The notes below the pieces were generated by a model. The model saw nothing but the letters and a program-made list of their open reading frames with translations, made no database searches and was not told the origin of the DNA. A DNA stretch of 64,000 bases, from assembly GCF_036785885.1 (NCBI RefSeq), contig NC_092322.1, positions 36,229,994-36,293,993 of the forward strand, given 5' to 3'. A program made the translations under genes and the position numbers. Position 1 is the first letter of the stretch, and each line of letters begins with the position of its first letter. Of this stretch, positions 12,901 to 22,843 are shown one piece after another. The DNA comes from Coffea arabica (taxonomy: Eukaryota > Streptophyta > Magnoliopsida > Gentianales > Rubiaceae).

Positions 12901-13268
12901 CAATGGAAGTAGTATTGCTTGTTCACTTGAGATACCTGGCGCTCAAAGCAATAAGATACATCCCATCTGCGATAGCCAACCTCTCAAGGTTAGAGACTCT
13001 CATCGTAGAAGATCCGCGTTTTGGTATTGAGCTGCCAAGTACTATTTGGAACATTAAGACATTGAGTCATCTACTTGTTTCAAATTATCGTCGACTTTGG
13101 CCAAAGGGTTTTATTTTTCCAGTTGAAAATCTTGAAGTATCCCCAGATTTAGATCGTTTAGACACTTTAGACCTTATAGTTGATCCCTCCCCTCAAAGCT
13201 TGCAAAAGATACTGAGAAAGTTACCAAGCATTCGCAGGCTAAAATGTTGTCAATGCGACGACGGATGA
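9954..13268 (+). CDS. NLR immune receptor, R1-type CC-NB-ARC-LRR, truncated by premature stop
   Basis: Intracellular immune receptor expected to bind ATP/ADP and trigger defence after effector recognition. Residues 1 to about 430 form the N-terminal region of R1 late-blight-resistance homologues; about 440-570 is a coiled-coil region; then NB-ARC with P-loop GMPGLGKTT (about 595), kinase-2 LLVLDDLWD, RNBS-B GSRILFTSR, GLPL as CQGLPLAVV, RNBS-D CLLYFAAF and LHDLV in place of MHDLV. LRR-like repeats begin near 930. The frame ends in TGA at 13266-13268, but LRR coding continues in the same frame for more than 200 codons; the paralogue at 41505 has TCA at this codon. Two start codons are possible: ATG at 9954 and ATG at 9960, the latter matching the paralogue start and having A at -3 and G at +4. 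The product would be 1104 residues with a shortened LRR. The family is certain; function of the truncated protein is unknown. Confidence 0.9.
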   Translation: MIMEIPSSSNANCFDFGLDDYLQSHHVSSSTSTSCFDLALDFLAELEKEHAFRGVFKDVEKRVRLLKTCFLYVKKCRRRRNHEALLEPDREDRCNIMSENLRRSIICFRIQDVAISMIHDLQPAYFLHIHTERVLDFSVIQSAITRSEEKIKMVLVLETDLKKSCAAIFIDYYSPGDPRLVMDLITCLLETLHWVLHVGELRDTIRHRLKLLRNLIGFLTMQGLECSQLTDLLTYTVVAAGRLISICLSDDEEAVNRMESEICQLLHEKINLLDLQARETFVHVLTASKKQPRSSYDLALQKNEDHVVGQFIGSLRDYLIDLLGSYASFQVPVKDQILRLHEEIRCLGILLKQEEKLGDEMKDLIGAVVSDVAILTFSLSVNEIKEGLPKEIDLAVFHLPKVLKYMVAEVAHNYPLKSPYSSFNYPRPNELGCMDSFLENLKELARCDEADDSIGFQQDRIQMIQKDLVFLRSFLENIKEQRYQNGKLQAFWSHVMEAAYKAELLIDLALVGDKCEDSLDAVSRDINLLKIKAPEIHNGQTQRVNKTSIHIPSQFTVAMHDEDLVGLDDEVETITHRLTRGSKQLDVVPIVGMPGLGKTTLTNKVYTAPSVRSHFHVRGWCRVSQTYSMHSMLVELLCSIHFKSPDEYLKMDENDLALKLRKVLLRYRYLLVLDDLWDVEAWNLLKKSLPNDANGSRILFTSRYQDLSLHFEPNSEPHHLRHLTDEESWTLLQRKLFGTKDCPPALSEVGSQIAKLCQGLPLAVVLVAGILATTARDSWGEVAKSLSSMVLEDEYCMKALELSYSHLPDYLKPCLLYFAAFQEDEVINVRRLLRLWVSERFVQQAEGKRVEEAAHDYFMALVNRSLVMAVGQRIVGGAKACLLHDLVYEFCVKKAKEESFLYAIHSWNPLCLTGPSNPHRVCVSNARELKIWELTLIFPNLRSLILFGQDDFKHKEEDLRILLPKLLRVLDIRNLGFHYDSFPMEVVLLVHLRYLALKAIRYIPSAIANLSRLETLIVEDPRFGIELPSTIWNIKTLSHLLVSNYRRLWPKGFIFPVENLEVSPDLDRLDTLDLIVDPSPQSLQKILRKLPSIRRLKCCQCDDG

Positions 13269-13929
13269 AGAGGAGCTATCAGAAATTGCAAGGAGATTCT
13301 TGAATTTGACGGTTTGAGTCAACTGGAATCACTTCATTTGTTTCTTTTTGATGGATGTGGATTTAAATTCCCATTGAATTTGAAAAAGTTGACTCTCTCA
13401 TATAATTTTCAGCCATGGAGTGAAATTTCAACAATTGGAAAGCTGCCCAATCTTGAAGTGCTTAAATTACTAGATCACTGCTTTGTTGGGGAAGAATGGG
13501 CAATGAAAGAAGGGGAGTTCCCTAAACTCAGAGCCTTAAAATTGTCAAATTTGCAATTTCGCAACTGGACTGCATTTTCTGATAATTTTTCCCGCCTTGA
13601 GCAATTGGTCTTGCACTGGTGTGCGGAGCTGGAAAAGGTCCCTTCCTGTTTAGGGGAGTGTGAGACTCTTAAAATGATTGTGGTGAAAAATTGTCCTGAG
13701 TCTGTTGTAGATTCTGTAAAGCAAATTCAACAAGAGCAGATAGATATGGGAAATGAGGTTCTAAAGATCGAAATTGATAATTCAACAAGAGCAGATACAA
13801 TCTTTTCCCCAAAAGCAGAGTCAACTCCCTCAGAAGCAGAGGAGATTTCTTCAGAAAGAGAGTCGATTTCCTCTCATCACGCAGTTGACAATTGCGAGAG
13901 TGAATGTACAGCGGGATTCCACTCATCAG
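13269..13929 (+). pseudogene. Detached LRR tail of NLR gene 1
   Basis: Follows the TGA at 13266-13268 in the same frame with no insertion or deletion against NLR gene 2. It encodes the last leucine-rich repeats (for example LPNLEVLKLLDHCF and FPKLRALKLSNLQF) and then a Ser/Glu-rich tail (SEAEEISSERESISS). The frame runs on to 14012, but a CAG|GTCAGA splice donor follows 13929 and readthrough after that point diverges from the paralogue, so the exon probably ends there. A matching acceptor (TGATTGCAG, ending 14111) would join a short last exon at 14112-14182 ending in TAA. Translated only by stop readthrough or in alleles lacking the stop. Confidence 0.75.
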
Positions 13930-14111
13930 GTCAGATAAAACTATATTTGCATATTTGCATATGTCTCTTTTCCATTTGTTTACATGTTGAATCAGTCCCA
14001 ATGATATGTTAATTCATGTGTATTTTGAAGCAATTTCTGGAGGCTTCTAAATTCTTTATCTGTTTAAACCTGATGCCGCTACATAACATTCTGATAAATT
14101 TCTGATTGCAG

Positions 14112-14182
14112 TAGGAAACACATTGATGCACAATCTGTTTCTAAAATCTTCTTCTTGTCATTTTCTTGTAATTTTTATGTAA
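14112..14182 (+). other. Candidate last exon of NLR gene 1
   Basis: Begins after acceptor TTTCTGATTGCAG. Joined in phase 1 to the exon ending at 13929 it reads VGNTLMHNLFLKSSS and then diverges to a TAA at 14180-14182. The paralogue has the equivalent exon at 45724-45818 with the same first 15 residues. The splice is predicted from consensus signals and conservation only. Confidence 0.4.
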
Positions 14183-16037
14183 GGATCTATAATCCCAATT
14201 TCCGAAATCTTCTTCCTTGTTGCTACATCTTGATATGATACTCAAAAGCAGCAGAGCAAAAGCATAACCTGATATGATACTCAAAACCAGATACACTTAT
14301 CTGTTCCCAATTTGTGTATGTAAATAAGAGTAATACAGAAAAGTGTGACTTGCTTCTATTTTTCCACAATAAAAACCATAATTCAATTGATTGATATGCT
14401 GAAACATACAATCACAGTTTTGCAACAAATATTAAATGGAGACAAAAACCAAAAAAAAAAAAAAAAAACTATGGTTGTGTTACTTTTCAACAGAGGAAGG
14501 GCATAGGACTTAATATGTGTTTTTCTTCACTACAACATGCTGAAATACAAACATTTTCATTCTTTAATAGGCAATATTTTCGGAAATCAAAAAGGAAGCA
14601 ATTTTTTCTTAAACTTTTTTTTTTTGTGTGTGGTTTCATGTTTTATTTTGCTAATTTAAGTGGTTTATTGCTCAAACTGATCAAAATGACAAATCAAAGA
14701 AACCAGATGACCTATTTTGTTGGGTAATCTGTATACCTCTTCATTCAACTGATGTAGTACTGCAATTTTTCCTTCTTCCAGAGCAGGTTTCCTCAGAAGG
14801 TGAAGACTGAAGCATTAATGTCTCTCCTTGATTTGGTGTGATCATTCCACTCATCAGGTTAGATATAATTGTATGTGTATGTTAATTCAGTTCAATGATA
14901 TATAATTGCTGATCATGTCCCTTCTTCATCATCTGTACCAAATTATTTGGTTTGAACCTGATGCAGCTGTATTACTTTGTCATTGCAGGGGCAAGCACAG
15001 TCATGCATTCTATCAAGCCAACATTATCCATCATAATCTGTTTGTAAAATGTTCTCCATGTTCTTTTCTGGTCTGATGTTTAATAGTGTTTATGATCCAT
15101 CACAATCTGTTTGTAAAATATTCTCCAAGTTAAAGAAGCTGGATGATATTTTTGCTGAACAATATATATTCTTCTTCATTTAACTTGACATCTAATTGTG
15201 ATATTCTATAACATGTAACATATTTAATACAAGGAAGCCATTACATGAAAAAAAAAAAAAAATATTTTCTGTTGCTATGACTTGTGAGCCTAGGAAGTAC
15301 AGAATGCCAGGTGAAAGCTGACGTTAACTTTCTTCTATCCAAATGATTGTAATCCAAAATTCCAAATATCGTTTCCTCTGCTTTATTTTTCGACTTTCTT
15401 TCTTTGTTTGGGCCTTTGTTTTGTTTTGCTTTTCTGATTTTGGGCTTTTGGCTTACTGGGTTTATTATTTCTTCTGGTTTTTTTTTTATGTTTTAGTTTT
15501 TCTTTTTGTATTCTCTATATTTTTGTTTCTGTGATTTATTTTTTCCTTATTTTTCTTTTTCCCCCTTTCTGTGGTTCCATAAAAGAAACCTACAAATTGA
15601 CAAAATAGAACATTATATATATATATAAAAAATTATTAATTTACATACGCGTGTATAGACGCAGTTTACAAACTCACGGAGTCTTCATGGGTGGACTACT
15701 ACTGAAGCATCACAAAACTTAATTAGTTCATTTAATTACTTTATCAAATCTCGTTACAGTGGTCAAGAAAGGGTTCTTAGAATCTTTTCCATTATCAAAC
15801 TCAAGATTCAAATCATTTATATGGCAATTGGAATTAAAAAGACGTACATGATATACCTGACAGTATGAGATAAAAAAGAGTGTGAGAAGGGATGAGAGGA
15901 TAAAATTTTTTTTTTTTTTTAATAAAAAGAGTCTTCTCTTGTCTATATACAATAGTGTCCTCTCTGTAGCTTGTATGATTGACTAGACGTGAAGGGTAAC
16001 ACTTCTAATTATCAGATCACTCTACGTTAACCTTTTA
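14183..16037 (+). other. 3' flank of NLR gene 1 with repeated last-exon modules
   Basis: No independent gene seen. At 14848-15070 there is a second copy of the module: cattccactcatcag, a GTTAGA donor, the aacctgatgcagct block, then an attgcag acceptor followed by GASTVMHSI, resembling GNTLMHNL of the first copy. A poly-A run at about 14451-14468 and T-rich stretches (15340-15560) follow. Matches unit B 45819-47900. Confidence 0.5.
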
Positions 16038-17122
16038 GGCTCCATTTGGTTTATGAACTAGATGAGATGGGATGGCTCATCCTCAGATTATTAATCTTGG
16101 ATTGAGTCATCCCTGGATAAATAATCCAAGTTGTCTAGTATTTGGTTGGTTCTTGGTTAGATAGGATATGTTGGAAAATAATCCTATCTTATGTTTGGTT
16201 GGAGATTGGATGAGGAAGGATTACTATTTTAATAACCAAAGCATCCCTTAATTTGTAGATTCTTTTTAATAAAATAATTTAATATTTTATAAAATATTAA
16301 TAAAATAATTTAATAAAATAATCTAATAAATAATTTAATATTTATAAATTTTATTAAAATAGAGTAGTTTAAAACTTTATAATTATAAAGTAAATCAAGG
16401 GTTTTAATATATAAAAATTGGTATTCATTCAAACTTAGCCCATTCGGGCCCTTAAAAATAGATTTTGTCCAAGCTTTTGAACCTAAATTTGAAATTCAAT
16501 TAAATAATGGGCCAAGTTTTGACTAAATTAAGGTTAAATCAATTAAAACCGAATTCATTTAAGAGCTTTCAATGAGCCGAACTCAGGCTAATATAGAAGA
16601 TTTTTCTTTGGATCGAGTTTGAACTTATTGAAATCCTCATTCACAGAGTCAAAAATTTTAAAATAATGAATTGGGGCAAATTAGTCAAAAATTTTAATAG
16701 AATTAGTAGGGGCTAATTGGTCTGTTTATTATGATATTATTATGTGAGAGTATGGCTATATAATAGCTAATTTGAATTTGCATCATTCATAAGGATAAAT
16801 TAGTCCAAATATTGTTATATTGGTAGTAGGGGCAAATTAGTCCATTCATAGTATATTATCATGTGAGAGTAGGAATATATATATAATTATAAGAGTATAA
16901 ATTTGTATTTTTTGTAAGGATAAATTAGTTTAAAATTTTATTATCCTACCTGTTAGTGATCCCGGGATGACTAATCCCATCTCTCCCATGGGATTATTTT
17001 ATCCCATGAATAGGGGATTAATTCGGTTAGGTGCGTCATCCCGTGTATAAAATGCAATTAAACATAGGATGACACATGATGATTAATCCAATCCTGTGTC
17101 ATCCCATCAACCAAACGGACCC
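16038..17122. mobile_element. PIF/Harbinger-like non-autonomous element
   Basis: Terminal inverted repeats GGCTCCATTTGGTT and AACCAAACGGACCC, flanked by TTA on both sides (16035-16037 and 17123-17125), the target duplication of PIF/Harbinger elements. Unit B (about 47900) has the uninterrupted site ccttttaaggtttattcc, so the insertion is later than the duplication, or was never in B. The interior is AT-rich with subterminal gatgg/catcc words and no transposase frame. Confidence 0.85.
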
Positions 17123-18306
17123 TTAGGATTTATTCCACTTTGCACCTTCAAAGTTCTTTCTATTTTCATTTTGCTTCTCAAAATCTTAGGCCTTGTTTGG
17201 TAAGCTAATTCAACACTTAAATTTAATGGATTCAGATTTTAATATATTCAAGTGCATTTGATAATAAAAAATTGAACATTTGAATTAATTAAGTGACACT
17301 AAATTTTCTAGGCAAAATTTGCTCCAAAAAATAAGTAATAAATTATTCACTTATCACTGAATGTGATATATACTCAAATGTATTAGATTTAATATTTAAC
17401 ATTTCAATAGCTTAATGAATTTAGATTTCAAATTTCAGATTTCAGTTTTCGATTTTCAGACTTCAGTTTTATGAAATGCACCTTCAGTTACAAAACTTTA
17501 CATCTTATTTTTCAAAGCAAATTCTAAATCTTATAGAGGGCATGAGGGCATTGAATCAAAAACTTTATATTCACATTGTTAATACTGCTCTTAGCTGAAG
17601 GGCATGAGGGCACAATCTGCTATTGTTAGCGCCATGCATCCTATTTTGGCATTGTCCCTCTCCCTGGCATAAAAGATGAGATACGTTCACAAAAGAGAGC
17701 AAGTTGGAGTAGATGAGATTACCACAATAACAAGCAGTAGAGCCAATCCTCGTCTTGTACACCATTTGCCATGAATCCTTCATCATTGTTTCTCTTTTTT
17801 CCAATCGATCCTAATTTCACATCTATTTTACTTGCTGGTGTATTTAAATATTTAACTTTAATTACACATTTTAAACCTCGAAGCTCTTTTGGAAGTTGTG
17901 GCTGGTTTACATTGGATTAGACAAATTTTTGTTTAAGTTATATGAATTTTTTTTCTTCAAGGAGTCAGAATGAACTTTTTACTCTTTTTGGACCATTTTA
18001 TCTTTAGGAGTCCTAAACTCCAAGAGGTTTTGATTTTTGTAATGATTTCCCATACATCAAAACTTTTGCAAGCTCAAAATACATTAAAATGATTGAATTG
18101 GTGATCCAGATGTTTGAACTATAAATTCAAAACCAATCACTCATTTTGTTCATCACCAGTCCAAGTTTCAAAACATTTTTAATTGCTAAAGTTGTTCAAA
18201 AACTGGAATATTTTCAAAAAAAAAAAAAAAATCCTCCCTTGAAGTTTCTTGTAATATCATTTAGCACCCTTATAGTTCTAAAAATATCACTTACCTCCCC
18301 CATAAG
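17123..18306. other. Unit A intergenic, no gene recognised
   Basis: Matches unit B 47910-48146 and 49095-49760. On the minus strand 17571-17804 is open and contains KDSWQMVYKTRI, also found in unit B (about 49215-49260), but the rest of that frame is disrupted in B. I see no known domain. A poly-A run lies at 18216-18230. Confidence 0.4.
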
Positions 18307-18994
18307 TAGGGTGGTAATTTCCGACACGACTTGAAAATATGATACGAACTTAACACGAAATTAATGGGTTTAGATTGAGGTTTTGCGGGTTCAGGTCAAA
18401 ATCGGGTCGAACCCGAAAAGAAAATGGATCGAATTCGGGTCAATCTGTGGGTGATCCGATATGACCCGATAACCCGTTTACGAATTAAAAATAATTTAAT
18501 AAATATAAAAATTATTTTATCTAACTAAACTAAGTTATTTTTTTCCAAAGGTATTAATCACTTAATTCTAAATGAATTTATTTACCTCGTGTGAAATTGG
18601 AATTATTATATTTGGACAAATAATGTATTATATTATTTTTTACTTGTATACTATTTTAATTTATTTTATATTTGGTTTGGGATAAAACACTTTTACGATG
18701 TTTTAATTTATTTTAGATTTGGTTTGGGATTATTTATTTAAAATTGTATTACTTGATTATGTAATTAGTTTTGTGCGAAATTGATTTTATTAGAAATTAC
18801 AGTGGTAAATTAATCAATTAAAATTAAGTTTCGAGTCATTTCGGGTTGACCTGCCAACCCGAAATTTTCGGGTTCGGGTCAGGTATCCTAATCTGTTTCA
18901 GGTTGGCAGGGCAGGTTCGGGTCAACGGGTTTTCTGTTATATCCGGGTCTCAACCCGACACGCCAACTCGATTTGGACCCGATTGCCACCCCTA
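18307..18994. mobile_element. hAT-like non-autonomous element
   Basis: Ends TAGGGTGGTAA and TTGCCACCCCTA are imperfect inverted repeats, flanked by 8-bp direct copies of CCCATAAG (18299-18306 and 18995-19002); 8 bp is the hAT target length. Unit B has the single empty site (about 49762). The subterminal regions carry many cgggt/acccg words in both orientations. No transposase frame. Confidence 0.85.
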
Positions 18995-19002
18995 CCCATA
19001 AG

Positions 19003-20332
19003 TGACATATGACAAAAATTCGCCATCGCAGCATACAAAGTGAAAGTATTATCCTCACTACGTAACATCATTTGTTCTAAAAGATTTTGGAAGAACAAAA
19101 AAATAGAAATTGACAAATTAGAATGTCTATCTTAAAAATTTTTGGCACTTAAAACCTTCGTACATTTTTAGTCCTTCTATTTGACCCATATGTTGGTTTT
19201 GGGCTAAAATAATCACATTAGTTAGAAATATTTCTCCAATTAAATTTAACAAAAAATTAACAAAATCTCATACCTCAATATTGCATTAAAAATTGGAAAT
19301 AATTTGAACCATAAAAAGTTAATTTGGCGTGGATTGAGACACGGACTAGGTTGCTTTTTTTAAGACGATTTGCGCCCCTACAGAGTATTTTCCAATGTAA
19401 TAGGTCTCATCACGTTGTCTCCAAAATACAATAGTCGAACATTTTCTTCACTGTAGTCTATTCCAATCTACACTATTCGAGTAAAACAGAAACATTACAC
19501 AACACTGATCTTTGCCCTTATAAACTTTAATAGTAGTGAGAGGAAGAAAAAGTAGAAAATAGTCTAAAGATGGCAAAATATATATCAGATTTGGCTGATA
19601 GACGCCTCTATTTATAGGCTAAGAAATTAGGAGTATTAAAATACCAACATTAAAACGAACTAACAACTCATATTTTAGACAAATTGAAAAGTTTAGATTC
19701 ATTGTATAATGGTAAAAAATTCACCAAATGAATTCATAAACCTAATCATTACATAGGTTACACAATTCAAGACATAAATCTCATTTCAATAACATAAGTT
19801 ACACTTTTGAATGGTTTTATTTGTAGGTGAATAATAATTTAGACCAAAAAATCTAATTAAAAAAACTTAGATCAATAAAGATAATTGCTATTTAGGAGTT
19901 AATTTTGCACTTAAACCCCCTTTCCTACACCCCAGTTTTTTTTAAAGTCCTTAAATACCAACATTATATTAAAATACCCTCACTACTCTAACAATTATTA
20001 GGAAAAAATTTAGAAGATTAAATACCAAAATTTATAAAATTAAAATTTTGATTTTCTAAAAATTATATTTTCACTTAAACACCCCTTTGATCCACTCTAA
20101 ATGCTCTAATGCCAATCTTATATTAAATCACCTTGCTATTCTAAAACTTTTTAGGCAAAAAAGTTTAGAAAGAAAAAACCCAAAATCTATCAAAGAATGG
20201 TAATCCTAATGATTATTTTTCACTTAAACTGTCCGTTCTCCCAACTTTTAGTTCTCCTGTGCCAACTTTATATATATCAACTAGCCTCACCCATTCTAAC
20301 AATTGTTCGTGCAAAAAGAATTGAATGCACTT
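19003..20332. other. Unit A intergenic with a private LTR-like segment
   Basis: Outside about 19192-19828 this matches unit B 49780-50470. The 19192-19828 segment is absent from B. On the minus strand it has a TATA-like CTATAAATAG (about 19608-19617) followed by leader-like sequence, which resembles an LTR promoter, but I could not find its ends. No coding frame. Confidence 0.35.
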
Positions 20333-20469
20333 GAGCATCTTCTGGATTAAATGCACTACTAATGATACATGTCATCCTATTAGATTGTGTAATAGTACCT
20401 TTAAATTCTTCATTTGTTTGTACATTAGGTGATGGAATCCTTGGTTTGCATTTAATACAGAAGATGCTC
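20333..20469. repeat. Inverted-arm segment, orientation 1
   Basis: Arms 20333-20355 and 20447-20469 (23 bp, one mismatch between arms) enclose 91 bases. The enclosed sequence matches the reverse complement of 50500-50591 in unit B, while the outer flanks are colinear. The segment has therefore inverted in one unit. Confidence 0.85.
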
Positions 20470-21429
20470 AATACAGTCTGGGAGATCTAATCCCCTATCT
20501 TGCATTTAATTTAAAAGGTGTTCAAATATACTTTTTTGGCCACCCCTAACTTCCCATAGTGTTGGGTTAGGATTAGAGTAGATTAGCAAATATTGTATCA
20601 ACAAAATAAAAAAAAGGGAAAAAGACAAGGATAACCTAGATCCTTTGGATCCACCAGTCCAGGTAGTATACGACTAGCAGTAGAGTGCACTTTTTTAATA
20701 ACTCCTTTTCCATAATATAGGTACAGATTAACCAATATCATATTTGGTAAAAAACAAAAAAAGGCAAAAACAACCTAGACCCCTGAGGTCCATCTATCCC
20801 ACAGTGTAAGAGTAAGCATAGGAGTAAATTAGCAAACATAGTACTGATTGTGAAAAAAAAAAAAAAAAAGCACATTCATTTAACCATCACACCATGTCAA
20901 ATGTTTATGACTGTCCATTTTTTGTTTTTTTTTCTAGAATTTTAAATTCTTAGAATCTGATGTTCCTAAAAAATGGTCTTTGATTGCTGTAAAGGGTTGA
21001 CTACACTTGGCCACCTTAAAGTTCCTTTTATTTTCATTTTTCTCTTTAAATATTTAGCTAGAAAACTTTACAGGATTTTCTTTTTAAATTTGGCTTTTCA
21101 AGCCTTACAAAAGGAAAAGAAAAGAAGGGAAGGTTAGAAAGTTGAATTAAAAACCTTATGAATTTTTATTAATGTCTTCCAATTGGATCGAAGCTTGAGA
21201 TTCTAATCTAATGTTCACATTATAAGGCTTTTTCTATATAATGTCGTAGGGCCGCACAGTAAATAAACTCAAAATGGACAGTGGATCCACCGCTGAATTA
21301 CAATACTATCGAAGAAGAAATTTATTAAACCCTAATGTTGACCCTTTTCTCAAGAGTTATCTAACTTATAATAATGTAGTTGGAAAAATAACTCCTCCAA
21401 TTAGAAAGTGTTAGCACATAAAAACACAC
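20470..21429. other. Unit A intergenic, no gene
   Basis: Matches unit B 50615-51040 and 51910-52940 with small differences. It contains two related aatagattagcaaa/cctaga...cc segments (about 20570-20700 and 20815-20860), each reading like a degenerate repeat, and a poly-A run at about 20850. No open frame worth naming. Confidence 0.4.
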
Positions 21430-22843
21430 AACGGAAGCATATTGGACACATATAGAAATATGTGGAAGAAGAGGAGTTTAATAACCATAAATATATAAAG
21501 CATATTTGTTTCTCATATTGAGACTTGCATAAATTCTAGTAGAATTGCCTTCACAACAACTGCAACTCTCTTTAGTTTATCTCTTTCTCAACTGGATACA
21601 ATACTGAAATATCCTATATATTCTCAGCATGACTTGAAAATTAAAATTCTACTAAAATAAGAAACTACCATAAAATTACTTCATAGCTTGAATATCTAAA
21701 TTGGTAAAAACTCGGCTATACTTTTGTTTTAAATTTTTTCCAGTAGAGAAAAGGGGGGACTTAAGAAGTGAAGAAGTGGCAGAGTGATTTAAACCTAAGG
21801 TCTCTAATTTCTACAGCCTTAACCTTATCCATTAAACTGAGGTTTCTAGGTAAAACTTGGCTATGCTTGAGTACTTCTAAACTAGAAATAGAAAACATCA
21901 ACTGTTAGGAAGTTCAGTTTAATTATGTCAACGTTGGCTCCTTTAAACCAAACTTTTCACGAATATAGCTCTATACTATTGCCAACCAAAAAAAAAAAAA
22001 AAAATCTTCTAAGATATTTTTTCATTATAAATCAGTTCTTGCCAATCACTTCACTTTCAATTTATTAGCCTCACTAGCTGATTACTGATATCAAGATTAT
22101 AAGTTTTGCAAGTCCATCACAAAAAAAAAGTTGACAAGAATTTTTTTCAACTCCTTCACATTACCAAATTAAATATCAACAACTATGGTAGGATCTTTTT
22201 GTCTAACCACTGTCTAACACAAATAACATGATAGGATGCTTCTTCTCACATGTCTATCCAATTAGGGTCAATTTTTTCCTAATAATTGTCAAGTAACTCG
22301 AGTACCCCAAGATTAATTTAGTGGCCCAATTTTTTCTGATATTCGAGTACTCTGACTCATCAAAAAATTCACATTTCAAAATCTATCAACATCAACCTTG
22401 TAATCTTAAGTTTACAAACATCCCAAGATCAAAAGGCAGGGTTCTAATACCACTTTAGTGTAGAAAAGATGCGTACAAGAGGATATTGGCACATGTAAAA
22501 ATATGTAGGAGAAGAGGAGTTTAATAGCCATAAATAAATAAAAGCACATCTGATTCACATATTGAGATTGGCACAAATTCTAGGCAGAATTCCTTTCACA
22601 ACAACCGCAACTCTCTTTAATTTTTTTTTCTCGCCCTTTTCAACTCAGTATAATGCTAAAATACCCCATATAGAGTTAACATAACTTAGTAATTAAGAAA
22701 CTACTGCAACAAGAAACTACCACATAATTACTCCGTACCCTAAACAACTAAATTACTGAAACTTGGCTATATTTGAATACGTCTAAACTAGAAATAGGAA
22801 ACATCAACTATTAGTATTAGGAAGTTTGGTTTAATTATGCCAA
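21430..22843 (+). repeat. Diverged direct repeat pair in the spacer
   Basis: Copy 1 (about 21430-21943) and copy 2 (about 22476-22843) share agaagaggagtttaata, the gcaactctcttta block and aactagaaatag...gaaacatcaact in order. Copy 1 contains a SINE that copy 2 lacks. Copy 1 begins at the right edge of unit A. Confidence 0.75.
21724..21848 (-). mobile_element. tRNA-derived SINE
   Basis: Read on the minus strand it has an A-box-like TTTAATGGATAAGG and a B-box-like GGTTTAAATC (complement of 21786-21795), about 30 bases apart, and an A-rich end at its 3' side (21724-21740). It is flanked by imperfect 20-bp direct copies beginning ggtaaaa and ending gctatRctt (left about 21703-21723, right 21849-21868). 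The homologous repeat at 22476-22843 has the empty site. Confidence 0.75.

Larger units (their letters stand above)
3101..21484 (+). repeat. Duplication unit A (carries NLR gene 1)
   Basis: Colinear with 39950-53012 (unit B) from the atgtcaacaacattctatta block on the left to the gaggagtttaataa block on the right, with matching non-coding sequence before and after the NLR gene. The 60 bases around the P-loop differ at two positions between copies. Unit A is about 5 kb longer because of private insertions (3454-3717, 4.6-8.2 kb, 16038-17122, 18307-18994, about 19192-19828) and a local promoter duplication. This is a direct segmental duplication, the usual way NLR clusters grow. Confidence 0.85.

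Noticed and set aside
14515..14727. Frame conserved after both NLR genes (SGLLLKLIKMTNQRNQM)
   Set aside because: It lies in the 3' flank; conservation matches the general identity of the duplicated units, and start regions differ.
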